From Alistipes sp. CAG:831 (GTDB taxonomy: Bacteria > Bacteroidota > Bacteroidia > Bacteroidales > UBA932), in NCBI GenBank assembly GCA_000432775.1, contig HF990383.1, positions 1,588 through 19,640 on the forward strand: 18,053 bases of DNA. Direction: 5' to 3'. A program made the translations under genes and the position numbers. Shown piece after piece: positions 1-7,869 of this stretch (positions are counted from its first letter, which is position 1; every line of letters begins with the position of its first letter). A model generated the notes under the pieces. The model had not been told where the DNA came from and did not search any database. It saw only the letters and a program-made list of their open reading frames with translations.

Positions 1-1
1 C

Positions 2-1270
2 CGCTACTTTATCTCCGCATCATGGCGTACCGACGGTTCCTCCAGATTCCACAGGGACCACCGCTGGGGACAGTTCTGGTCAGTGGGTGCATCCTGGAGA
101 ATCTCCGAGGAGAAATGGATGAATGCTGACTGGATCAACAACCTGACCCTCAAGGCTTCCTATGGTGTTCAGGGTAATGACAACCTTGGAACTCTGTATG
201 CATGGCAGGGCTTCTACGGCCTCGGCTGGCCCAACGCCAATAACCCCGGAGCGTTGATGTCTACCCTCGAGAGTATTGAAGTAAGCTGGGAAAAGAAAGG
301 AACTCTTAACATCGGTCTCGAGGCTTCCCTCTTCAACAGAGTCCTCGACCTGAGCGTTGAGTACTACAACTCCAACACTTACGACCTGCTGCTTGCATCG
401 CCCATGGCATTGTCCACCGGTTTCTCCTCATTCAACGACAACATCGGTACGATGAACAACCAGGGTGTCGAGGCTACCATCCGCGTCAACTGGCTCAACA
501 GAGACAAGTTCCAGGCCAACACCACCTTGATGCTGTACCACAACCAGAATAAGGTTACAGCCCTGACCAACAGTCAGAACGAGATTCTCAGCGGACAGTA
601 CCTGACCAGAGTAGGTCTGCCTATCAACTCCTTCTATCTGATTAAGACCGCAGGTGTAGATCCCGCTACAGGTAACCAGCTCTACTGGGCTTACGAGACC
701 GACGAGCAGGGCAACATGGTACCCGGCAGCGAGTACATCACCGCAGACGAGACAGCTGCTACCAACAGCCGCTACGTATTCGACAGCCGTGAGCCTATCA
801 TCGAGGGATCCTTCGGTTCCAATTTCTACCTCGGCTCGTTCGACTTCTCGTTCCTGACCACTTTCTCCATCGGAGGAAATATCTACAATGGTACTTACAG
901 CGGAATCATGGAGCCTACCTATTACACCTCCGCTTTCCATAAGAATGCACTGCGCCGCTGGCAGAAGCCCGGTGACATCACCGACGTGCCCAAGTTCAAG
1001 GTAGGTGCCGGACGTACCACTATCACCGACAAGTCGCTGATCGACGCATCTTACTTCGCCATCAAGTCCGTACAGCTGGGCTACACCCTGCCTACCAGGT
1101 GGACCGAGAAGATCAACATCAGCTCCATCAGAATATTCGCTGTAGGCGACAATCTCGCTATCTTCAGTCATCTCGACGGTATGGACCCTCAGTACAGCAT
1201 CTCCGGAGGCCAGGGCTATACCTATCTCCCGACCAGGAGCGTATCTTTAGGTATCGATATTAATTTCTAA
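2..1270 (+). CDS. SusC/RagA-like TonB-dependent outer-membrane transporter, C-terminal part (5' end outside window)
   Basis: This is the C-terminal 422 residues of a SusC-family TonB-linked outer-membrane transporter. The frame is open from base 2 with no start, so about 600 N-terminal residues (signal peptide, plug, first strands) lie outside the window. What is seen is TonB-dependent beta-barrel sequence: the near-start motif RTDGSSRFHRDHRWG, then ASYGVQGNDNLG, GVDPATGNQLYWAYE, RRWQKPGDITDVPKF, and a C-terminus of alternating residues ending in an aromatic (SLGIDINF). It aligns along its whole length with the C-terminal part of the full SusC encoded on the other strand at 13180-16359, so the two are paralogues. 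SusC barrels import oligomers together with a SusD lid, powered by TonB. The SusD gene follows after 20 bases, so the two are co-transcribed. The truncation comes from the window edge, not from a mutation. The substrate cannot be read from sequence; peptides are favoured by the peptidase downstream. Confidence 0.95.
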   Translation, partial: RYFISASWRTDGSSRFHRDHRWGQFWSVGASWRISEEKWMNADWINNLTLKASYGVQGNDNLGTLYAWQGFYGLGWPNANNPGALMSTLESIEVSWEKKGTLNIGLEASLFNRVLDLSVEYYNSNTYDLLLASPMALSTGFSSFNDNIGTMNNQGVEATIRVNWLNRDKFQANTTLMLYHNQNKVTALTNSQNEILSGQYLTRVGLPINSFYLIKTAGVDPATGNQLYWAYETDEQGNMVPGSEYITADETAATNSRYVFDSREPIIEGSFGSNFYLGSFDFSFLTTFSIGGNIYNGTYSGIMEPTYYTSAFHKNALRRWQKPGDITDVPKFKVGAGRTTITDKSLIDASYFAIKSVQLGYTLPTRWTEKINISSIRIFAVGDNLAIFSHLDGMDPQYSISGGQGYTYLPTRSVSLGIDINF

Positions 1271-1290
1271 ATGTTTAAGATTAAAAGACA

Positions 1291-2901
1291 ATGAAAAGAA
1301 TATTGCTTATTGCGGCTTCGGCCGTCACAATATTGGCCCTGTCGTCCTGCAGCAAGGATGCGCTCAACACGAGCCCTACCGACGCAGTCTCATCCGAGAC
1401 CGTGCTGACAACGACTGACGGAGGTATGCGCGCCCTCAACGGAACCATCAGATGGTTCTGGGCTTGGGGCCAAACAACCGGATTCAACCAGCACCAGTCC
1501 TTCGGCCCCCAGAGCTACGCTCTTATGGGCGACCTCATGGGTGAGGACATGGTTATGTCCGCCCAGGGTAACGGATGGTTCTGGAACGACTACATCTACA
1601 ATGTAAAACCCTACTACACCAACGACGGCTGGCGTCCCTATGACTGCTGGAACTACTACTACACTCTGATTTCCAACGTCAACTATATCCTGGCCGCCAA
1701 AGAGACCATGGAAGGTGCTCAGGCAGACGTGGATTATATCATGGGTAACTGCTATGCATTCAGGGCATACGCCTATCACTATCTGGCCATGACCTACGCC
1801 AGAAGCTATATCGGACACGAGGATATGCTCAGCGTGCCCATCTACACCGAGCCCACCGTCGCCGGCACTCCCGGCAAGGCCCGCTCGACCAACAGAGAGG
1901 TATACGCCCGTGCCATGACAGATATCGACTCGGCAATAGTACTGCTTCAGGGTCAGACAAAGAAGCACGTGTCGCATATCAATTATGAGACTGCCAACGG
2001 CATCAAGGCCCGTATCGCCCTCTATATGGGTGATTATCAGACAGCTCTTGAGGCAGCGCAGGTAGCGCTCGCCGGCGGAACCATGACCTCTGACGTTTCC
2101 CACGGCTACAACGACTGTACTCTGCCCGACGTGATGTGGGGCGCTGAGATCATCGCCGACCAGGGTACCACCAATCCCCAGTTCCTGGCTCACATGGACC
2201 CCGATTTCGGAGGATACGGTGACGATGCCCGCAAGTGCTGCTCTCCCTGGCTGTACAATAGGGTGGCTGCCAACGACATCCGCAAGGCATGGTGGAACTA
2301 TGAGGATATAGACGGTGAGGGTACCATGAAGTACCAGCAGTGGAAGTTCCAGTTCGGTAACAAGCAGGACGGTGTTGTAACCGACCCTATGACCGGGGCC
2401 GACCACATCTTCATGCGCGTGCCTGAAATGATGCTCACCCTCGCAGAGTGCCAGCTCCGCACCGGAGATGCCGCCGGAGCCGAAGCGACTCTGAACGAAT
2501 TCATGTCATACCGCCAGCCCGGCTATGACTGCACCACCATGGGGCTGAATACCACCGACCTTACCCTCAACACTCTCACCACCGACCTGAAGGGTACTCT
2601 ACTTGAGGAGATTCTCATTCAGCGCCGCATCGAGCTTTGGGGTGAGTTCGGACGTATCTACGACATCAAGCGTCTCCGTCAGGGATTCGACCGTTCGCTT
2701 ACCGGAGCTTCCGACGAGGGCGGACATCCCATCACAGCCCTGCTGACCAATCTCGACGTGGACAATCCCGAGTCGTTTGACTGGGTACTCACCATTCCCC
2801 AGGCCGAGCTTGACGCCAACCCTCTGATGGTTCAGAACCCCATCGGATCGGCTCCTTCCGGCAACACCGGTGACGATCCTTCTCTTAACCCTGCGGAGTA
2901 G
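1291..2901 (+). CDS. SusD/RagB-family nutrient-binding outer-membrane lipoprotein
   Basis: This 536-residue protein is the SusD partner of the upstream SusC. It starts with a lipoprotein signal peptide (MKRILLIAASAV... with lipobox LSSC, lipidated Cys20) followed by S-K-D, an acidic stretch like the surface lipoprotein export signal of Bacteroidota. SusD-family hallmarks are the N-terminal NTSPTD segment, the helical TPR-like region with YHYLAMTYARSY and VPIYTEPTV, and the C-terminal RRIELWGEFGRIYDIKRLRQGF block typical of SusD/RagB proteins. Length is normal for the family. The protein acts as a hinged, substrate-binding lid over the SusC barrel at the cell surface. It lies 20 bases after SusC and 35 before the next lipoprotein gene, in one operon. 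The closest visible relative is the product of 11621-13162 on the other strand, which shares most of these motifs. The ligand is unknown; RagB-type peptide binding is an inference from the neighbouring peptidase. Confidence 0.95.
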   Translation: MKRILLIAASAVTILALSSCSKDALNTSPTDAVSSETVLTTTDGGMRALNGTIRWFWAWGQTTGFNQHQSFGPQSYALMGDLMGEDMVMSAQGNGWFWNDYIYNVKPYYTNDGWRPYDCWNYYYTLISNVNYILAAKETMEGAQADVDYIMGNCYAFRAYAYHYLAMTYARSYIGHEDMLSVPIYTEPTVAGTPGKARSTNREVYARAMTDIDSAIVLLQGQTKKHVSHINYETANGIKARIALYMGDYQTALEAAQVALAGGTMTSDVSHGYNDCTLPDVMWGAEIIADQGTTNPQFLAHMDPDFGGYGDDARKCCSPWLYNRVAANDIRKAWWNYEDIDGEGTMKYQQWKFQFGNKQDGVVTDPMTGADHIFMRVPEMMLTLAECQLRTGDAAGAEATLNEFMSYRQPGYDCTTMGLNTTDLTLNTLTTDLKGTLLEEILIQRRIELWGEFGRIYDIKRLRQGFDRSLTGASDEGGHPITALLTNLDVDNPESFDWVLTIPQAELDANPLMVQNPIGSAPSGNTGDDPSLNPAE

Positions 2902-2936
2902 TCCGTATGTATTAACTTAAAAATCCAATTGATACA

Positions 2937-3851
2937 ATGAGAAATATTTTCAAGATATTAGGCGCTGCCGCAGTATCGCTCATGGCTCTGACCTCCTGCG
3001 AGCAGGAGAATATCAAGTCAACTTATACTCCAGAGCAGGACAACGAGGTATCATTCATGTCCTCAGTGTACACCAATACTGAGATTCCTGCGGATGCTAC
3101 TACGATTGACATCGCTATTGCCCGCAACTCCGCAAATGGTGCCATAACAGTACCTCTCACCACTACTCTTCCCGCTGAGATTACTGTTCCTGCCGAGGTT
3201 ACTTTCAATGACGGCGAATATGAGGCTGCCATCACCCTTAACCTCGCCATACAGGGAGGTGTCCGTTATACCGGTACCATAACTGTGGCAGACTCGTCGT
3301 ACTTCAATGCCAATGTATCCCTCTATCCCACTATCGAACTGAGACTCCAGCAGGCTTACAACTGGGAAAGCCTCGGTGAAGGACAGTGGTGGGACAATAT
3401 GATGACTCACCCTGTTGTTGTCGCAGTAGACGTACTCCAGGCTACCAATTCACCTGTTCCCCTCTATCGTATAATGAATCCCTTCCCCGATGATTGCCTT
3501 TCAGTATTTGCTGAGGCTCAGGGTGGAAGAATCGACAACAGCAACAGGTCCGAATACATTGAGTTCTCGCACCTGACCGACGAGAGCGGTGCTGTTACCC
3601 CCATGATTTCCTTCTCAACCTACTATCCCGGTGTAACCATGGCCGTAGATGGTGAGGAAGGACCTGTACAGGGAGTCTATAGGGCTGATTATGCCAATCA
3701 GTGTGGTTTACTTGAGGAGTACATATACCAGTTCCTACCTTATTATCAATTTACCCTTCCCTCCGGCTCTACCTATAGCTGGGGTAAGGCTTATTCGGCG
3801 TATCTGGTTCTCCCCGGAGGCCCCGATCTTGCCGGGTGGCTCGGTATCTAA
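2937..3851 (+). CDS. Surface lipoprotein with Calx-beta-like N-terminal domain, SusCD accessory
   Basis: This 304-residue protein has a lipoprotein signal (lipobox LTSC, Cys21) followed by E-Q-E, again acidic as in surface-exposed Bacteroidota lipoproteins. Residues about 35-135 look like a beta-sandwich of the Calx-beta type: short strands with SVYTNTEIPADATTIDIAIAR, a threonine-rich strand and TFNDGEYEAAITLNLAI. Residues 140-304 start with YNWESLGEGQWWDN and are of no family that I recognise. Its place as the third gene after susC and susD is where surface binding proteins of such loci sit, so a ligand-binding or complex-stabilising role is plausible but not shown. It is paralogous to the product of 10661-11602, with matching QAY-W-SLG-GQ-DN and RI-NP motifs but low overall identity. 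Unlike that paralogue it has no EF-hand-like loop. A strong terminator follows 20 bases after the stop, closing the uptake operon. Confidence 0.8.
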   Translation: MRNIFKILGAAAVSLMALTSCEQENIKSTYTPEQDNEVSFMSSVYTNTEIPADATTIDIAIARNSANGAITVPLTTTLPAEITVPAEVTFNDGEYEAAITLNLAIQGGVRYTGTITVADSSYFNANVSLYPTIELRLQQAYNWESLGEGQWWDNMMTHPVVVAVDVLQATNSPVPLYRIMNPFPDDCLSVFAEAQGGRIDNSNRSEYIEFSHLTDESGAVTPMISFSTYYPGVTMAVDGEEGPVQGVYRADYANQCGLLEEYIYQFLPYYQFTLPSGSTYSWGKAYSAYLVLPGGPDLAGWLGI

Positions 3852-3871
3852 CTGATTGTTTCAGATGTTTT

Positions 3872-3908
3872 AAAACCGCTCTCGGAAAGCGCGAGGGCGG
3901 TTTTTTTT
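3872..3908 (+). terminator. Rho-independent terminator after the left SusC-SusD-lipoprotein operon
   Basis: A 9-bp stem (CCGCTCTCG at 3876-3884 against CGAGGGCGG at 3892-3900, one G-T pair) with a 7-base loop is followed by eight T residues. Four A residues before the stem can extend the pairing. It lies 20 bases after the lipoprotein stop and only 36 bases before the peptidase ATG, so the peptidase is expressed by read-through or from a promoter overlapping this region; I could not identify one. Confidence 0.9.
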
Positions 3909-3944
3909 AAATTCAATCATCATTAATACCAGTTTCCTTTTACA

Positions 3945-6608
3945 ATGAGAGTCAAACAAATTTTCATTCCCCTATTGTCAGTAACCATTTTCCTCGGCGG
4001 CTGCTCAGTGAACGAGGATTCCATACGCAGACCTCTTCCCGAACCGACGGAAATGCGGGGTCCGGGCAAGGTGGAGCCGGGAGTTATCCTGGTGAAAATG
4101 CAGGATGAGCCGGAAGACCCGATGCAGCTCTCCGCCGCCTTGCCGGAGCTTGGAATCAGCAGCGTCGAGCGTCTGTTCGTAGGCCCGGAGAGATTCGAGG
4201 CACGCAAGAGAGCCATGGGGCTGAACCTGTGGTACAAGGTGACTTTCGACGAATCCACTCCCGTGACCCGTGCGGCCTCGGATATAGTAGCAGCCGGTGG
4301 TATCCAGGAGATCAATTACGTCCACGAAGTAAACTTCACGGATGCTCCCGAGACATGGCCCTTCGATGATCCGATGCTGCCGGATCAGTGGCATTATATG
4401 AATTTCGGGACCGGAATCCATCAAGAGGAAGGCTCCGACATCAATCTCTTCCCGGCGTGGAACGTAACCACCGGCAGTCCTGAGGTAATAGTCGCAGTTA
4501 TCGACTCGGGAGTAGATGTGGACCACGAAGACCTGGCTTGGAACATGTGGGTCAATGAGGCCGAACTCAACGGCCAGCCCGGAATGGATGATGACGGCAA
4601 CGGATTTGTGGACGACATCCACGGATTCAACTTCGTCGTCGGCAACAACAATCAGCCGGTCGGTCAGATTACAGCGGAGGAGCACGGCACACATGTGGCC
4701 GGAACTATTGCCGCAGTCAACAACAATGGCTTGGGAGTAAGCGGTATAGCCGGAGGCGACTATGCAGCCGGAAAGCCTGGGGTCAGGATCATGACCTGCC
4801 AGACAGGCCCTGGTTCCGCTTTTATCGCGCAGGCCTTCATCTACGCCGCTGACAACGGGGCTGTCATCTCCCAGAACAGCTGGACCTGTGATCCCAGCTA
4901 TACAGTAGTCCTCGAAAGCATCGACTATTTCAATCAGTACGCCGGAATGGAGAATGTCGAGGGGGATGAGACAGGCGTCCAGGACGGCCCGATGGCCGGA
5001 GGTCTGACCATCTTTGCCGCCGGCAACTCCTCTTCATCTACAACGGATATATTCCCCGCCAACTACGAGAATGTCCTGGCAGTGGCGGCTATCGGACCCG
5101 ACTATAAGCTGGCAAGCTACTCCAACTACGGTGAATGGGTGGATATCTCCGCTCCCGGCGGGGACGCCCAGGATATGCAGCAGATTATGAGCACTATCCC
5201 TAACAATGGTTATGAAGCCTTGCAGGGTACCTCCATGGCCTGTCCCCACGTATCCGGAGTCGCTGCTCTGGTGGTATCGGCCTTCGGCGGTCCAGGCTTT
5301 ACCAACGACAATCTCCGCACCATACTCACCACAGGCGTGCGGAACATCGATGAGTACAACCGCTCTTATGTCGGTAGGATGGGAGCCGGTCTGGTCGACG
5401 CTGAATTATGCCTGACCTCCTATGGACCTGAGCCGCCCGATCCGGTTGATGAGGTTGCATCCGTATCATCAACTGGTTCCAGTGTTACCCTCAAGTGGGT
5501 TGTTCCAGAGGACGTGGACAGCGGTAAACCAGATCATTTTCTGGTATTCAGTTCTACTGAATCCCTGGCTGACCTGGATCCGGAAAATCCCGGACCCGGC
5601 GTAACGGTCTCTGAGTTTGAGACCGGAAGACTCAGCCCCGGCGATGAGATCACGGTAGAAGTGCGCGGTCTGAAGGCATCTACCGAGTACTGGTTCAGGG
5701 TGCAGGCTGTGGATAACATGGGCAGCCGGTCTCCTCTCTCGGAGCAGATATCGTTCTCTACTACGGACAATACCCCTCCGGTCATCACTACAGAAGACGC
5801 TACGGACATCACTCTCAAGTTCCACGAGAATACAACCCTCAGTTTCAGTATCTCGGATCCCGACGGTGACGAGCTGTCGTATGAGTTCGAGCCCGGCTCG
5901 GACGCCGCCTCCGTCATCAGGAACGAGAACGTCATAAGAGTCATGATCGACGCTCTCAAGGCTCCGGTTTCCGACGAAGAGGTCACATACACCTCGGTGC
6001 TATCTGTCTCAGATCCGGCAGGAGCCGTCACTGAGCAGGAGATACACTACACCGTTCAGCCCAATCACGCTCCGATACTGGCCTCGCAGATTCAGGATAT
6101 CTGCATGGACCTTTATGACACTCAGGAGATCAATCTGCTCGAAATATTCTCTGACGCAGACGGTGAGAACTTGCGCTATGAGGTGGCTTCCTCCTCCACT
6201 CAGACTCTGCTCAATGCAACGGTGAGCGGGACTACCCTGAAGATATCTCCGAGGGCCTATGGTCAGGATGTCCTGACTGTCACGGCGTATGATGCCGCCG
6301 GCACATCCGCCTCGTGTCAGTTCGCGGTGGTGGTGCGGGATGCTTCCAGAACAGCCGATTTCTACCCCAATCCCGTCACTGACTACCTCAACGTACGTAC
6401 AGGGGAGGCAGCTGCCTCCGCATCAGTACGGGTCCGCGGAGCCAACGGAGGGACAGTGCTGTCTCTCGACGACCTGAGCATCACGCCCTTCGCACCTGCG
6501 CGGATAGACTTGACCGCCCTCCCCGGAGGCATGTATTCAGTAACACTTACCTATACGGCACCTGACGGCACAGAGCGCTCAGTCACAACCGACATCGCCA
6601 AACTCTGA
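3945..6608 (+). CDS. Surface S8 (subtilisin-family) serine peptidase with FN3, cadherin-like and T9SS sorting domains
   Basis: This 887-residue subtilisin-family endopeptidase has a complete catalytic set: Asp187 in VIDSGVDV, His247 in EEHGTHVAG, oxyanion Asn361 in FAAGNSS and Ser430 in GTSMACPHVSG. Domains in order: lipoprotein signal (lipobox LGGC, Cys20, then SVNED); an inhibitor-I9-like propeptide, about 44-130; S8 domain, about 140-490, with a calcium-type loop DDDGNGFVDD at 215-224; a fibronectin type III domain, about 500-606; two cadherin-like/Ig-fold domains, about 608-705 and 706-800, with DPDGDELSYEF and DADGENLRYEV; and a T9SS type A sorting domain, about 803-887, with YPNP at 807-810 and LPGGMY at 859-864. 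It should cleave proteins at the cell surface. Having both a lipobox and a T9SS domain is odd, because T9SS cargo usually has an ordinary signal peptide. The paralogue at 7870-10527 has the same architecture, so the combination is not an error. Terminators on both sides make it a separate unit. Confidence 0.95.
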   Translation: MRVKQIFIPLLSVTIFLGGCSVNEDSIRRPLPEPTEMRGPGKVEPGVILVKMQDEPEDPMQLSAALPELGISSVERLFVGPERFEARKRAMGLNLWYKVTFDESTPVTRAASDIVAAGGIQEINYVHEVNFTDAPETWPFDDPMLPDQWHYMNFGTGIHQEEGSDINLFPAWNVTTGSPEVIVAVIDSGVDVDHEDLAWNMWVNEAELNGQPGMDDDGNGFVDDIHGFNFVVGNNNQPVGQITAEEHGTHVAGTIAAVNNNGLGVSGIAGGDYAAGKPGVRIMTCQTGPGSAFIAQAFIYAADNGAVISQNSWTCDPSYTVVLESIDYFNQYAGMENVEGDETGVQDGPMAGGLTIFAAGNSSSSTTDIFPANYENVLAVAAIGPDYKLASYSNYGEWVDISAPGGDAQDMQQIMSTIPNNGYEALQGTSMACPHVSGVAALVVSAFGGPGFTNDNLRTILTTGVRNIDEYNRSYVGRMGAGLVDAELCLTSYGPEPPDPVDEVASVSSTGSSVTLKWVVPEDVDSGKPDHFLVFSSTESLADLDPENPGPGVTVSEFETGRLSPGDEITVEVRGLKASTEYWFRVQAVDNMGSRSPLSEQISFSTTDNTPPVITTEDATDITLKFHENTTLSFSISDPDGDELSYEFEPGSDAASVIRNENVIRVMIDALKAPVSDEEVTYTSVLSVSDPAGAVTEQEIHYTVQPNHAPILASQIQDICMDLYDTQEINLLEIFSDADGENLRYEVASSSTQTLLNATVSGTTLKISPRAYGQDVLTVTAYDAAGTSASCQFAVVVRDASRTADFYPNPVTDYLNVRTGEAAASASVRVRGANGGTVLSLDDLSITPFAPARIDLTALPGGMYSVTLTYTAPDGTERSVTTDIAKL

Positions 6609-6636
6609 CGCTCCTCCGCAGCACACAGCCTTGAAC

Positions 6637-6678
6637 AGGACCGTCGGCAGAAGTGCCGGCGGTCCTTTATTTTATTGT
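6637..6678 (+). terminator. Rho-independent terminator after the left S8 peptidase
   Basis: A 13-bp stem (AGGACCGTCGGCA at 6637-6649 with TGCCGGCGGTCCT at 6654-6666, one G-T pair) and a GAAG tetraloop are followed by TTTATTTTATT. It lies 28 bases after the peptidase TGA and separates it from the PorV-like gene. Confidence 0.92.
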
Positions 6679-6704
6679 CATGTCGGAGAATTCCGATAGA
6701 AATA

Positions 6705-6735
6705 TTCGTTCAGTAGGGAATTTTGTATAACTTTA
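6705..6735 (+). promoter_or_regulatory. Putative Bacteroidota-type promoter for the PorV-like gene
   Basis: TTCG at 6705-6708 and TAACTTTA at 6728-6735 are 19 bases apart. They match the Bacteroides consensus TTTG (-33) and TAnnTTTG (-7) with one mismatch each at a normal spacing. The site lies just after the peptidase terminator and 26 bases before the ATG of the PorV-like gene, which would otherwise have no promoter. It is a pattern match only. Confidence 0.4.
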
Positions 6736-6761
6736 CATCTTAAACTGATATACTAAATCCA

Positions 6762-7712
6762 ATGAAAAGAACATTATTCGTATACGCAATCAGCGTTACG
6801 GCAGCCTTAACCTTCTGCCGGACAGCCGCTCAGGCTCAGACAGCTTCGTTCCTCAATGTCAATCCTGACCCCATATCGATGAGTCTCGCAGGCACCGAGG
6901 CAGTCCTGGAAGCCAACGCATTCTCTATATGGAACAATACCGCAGCCACCGCACTCGACGAGGACCGTTTCCAGGTAGGCGCCGCCTATTCCCTGTGGCA
7001 GCCCTCGTTCTCGTCCAACAGCAACATCGGGGTTGCCGGATACGGAAAGGTCGCCAAGTTCATGACAGTATCCGCAGGATTCAAATATTTCTCCTACCAG
7101 CCGTATGAAATATCAGGCTCAGAGACGGGCATGGTGTCAGGCACCTTCACTCCTGCAGAACTGCAGGCTGTCGTAGGTCTTGGTTTCAAGGTCCTGCCTA
7201 TCCTGTCCCTCTCAGCCAATGTCGGATATGTCTACAGTGATATCGGAGGTCCCAAGAAAGGCGGAGCAGTATCCGCAGACTTCGGAGCCCTGCTGGACCT
7301 CAAGTTCCTCCGCATCGGACTGACCGCATCCAACATCGGCAGCAAGATTGATTACGGTGGAGCCTCCGTATACAATCTCCCCGCCAACCTGAAGTTGGGA
7401 GTAGGTACTATCCAGCGCTTCGGAGCAGAGGACAAGCACGCTGTGGCAGTCGCTTCGGAGAGCGGTATGATGTTCGAAAATACCGCATTCTTCACAGCTC
7501 TCTCGGCCCAGTACTGCTACAACGACTTCATCCGCGTCGCAGCCGGTTATCACTACGGCAACCCGGACAAGATGGTCATCGGCTCCTATGCCTCAGTCGG
7601 TGCTGGAGTCAAGATTCTCGGCATCTCCCTCGACGTGGCCTATCTCATCGGCCTGTCGCCCGACTCGCCTCTCACCAACACCTTCTCAGTGGGCTTAGCA
7701 TACGCTTTCTAA
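6762..7712 (+). CDS. PorV/PorQ-family outer-membrane beta-barrel protein (T9SS-associated type)
   Basis: This 316-residue protein has a standard signal peptide (MKRTLFVYAISVTAALTF..., likely cut after Ala25 in AQA-Q), so it is not a lipoprotein. The mature N-terminus, FLNVNPDPISMSLAGTEAV followed by ANAFSIWNNTAA, resembles the start of PorV/PorQ proteins, where a glycine-rich strand leads into an N-P/N-T-A hairpin. The rest is alternating amphipathic strands (VGAAYSLWQPSF, VSAGFKYFSYQPYEI, LSLSANVGYVYSDIGG, IRVAAGYHYG) ending in Phe (FSVGLAYAF), as in outer-membrane barrels. PorV is the T9SS shuttle that binds sorting domains of cargo; PorQ-like members have less certain roles. Here the gene stands between two peptidases that have T9SS sorting domains, has its own promoter candidate and terminator, and is the only unpaired gene of the mirrored locus. 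A shuttle or anchor for these peptidases is an inference. It is shorter than typical PorV, so a PorQ-like or unassigned branch is possible. Confidence 0.8.
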   Translation: MKRTLFVYAISVTAALTFCRTAAQAQTASFLNVNPDPISMSLAGTEAVLEANAFSIWNNTAATALDEDRFQVGAAYSLWQPSFSSNSNIGVAGYGKVAKFMTVSAGFKYFSYQPYEISGSETGMVSGTFTPAELQAVVGLGFKVLPILSLSANVGYVYSDIGGPKKGGAVSADFGALLDLKFLRIGLTASNIGSKIDYGGASVYNLPANLKLGVGTIQRFGAEDKHAVAVASESGMMFENTAFFTALSAQYCYNDFIRVAAGYHYGNPDKMVIGSYASVGAGVKILGISLDVAYLIGLSPDSPLTNTFSVGLAYAF

Positions 7713-7749
7713 TAGAAGGCGCAGTCTATTCCACTCTCCATTCCCCTAT

Positions 7750-7786
7750 GGTGCCTGTCTTCGAGAAGAAGGAGGCACCTATTTTT
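7750..7786 (+). terminator. Rho-independent terminator after the PorV-like gene
   Basis: The hairpin GGTGCCT (7750-7756) ... AGGCACC (7773-7779), with an inner TCTT/AAGA pairing around CGAG, is followed by TATTTTT. It lies 37 bases after the stop codon of the + strand gene, just before the opposing terminator at 7809-7839. Confidence 0.8.
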
Positions 7787-7808
7787 ATGGCCCAGCAAGA
7801 CAATCAAT

Positions 7809-7839
7809 AAAAAACCGCCGGTGTGTAAATCCGGCGGTT
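7809..7839 (-). terminator. Rho-independent terminator after the right S8 peptidase (minus strand)
   Basis: Read on the minus strand, AACCGCCGG (7839-7831), a 9-base loop and CCGGCGGTT (7821-7813) form a perfect 9-bp stem followed by a T run (A residues at 7809-7814 on the + strand). It lies about 30 bases after the minus-strand peptidase stop. With the terminator at 7750-7786 it insulates the two convergent transcription units. Confidence 0.9.
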
Positions 7840-7869
7840 CGGGTTAAAGTGTGTGCTCCGTGAACAATG

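Noticed and set aside
428..1171. Long minus-strand frame (247 codons) opposite the partial SusC
   Set aside because: It is antisense to a clear SusC barrel, valine/glycine-rich as expected from the complement of its codon use, and matches no family.
1390..2406. 338-codon minus-strand frame opposite SusD
   Set aside because: It is a shadow of the SusD gene; composition is that of complementary coding sequence and there is no start context or recognisable motif.
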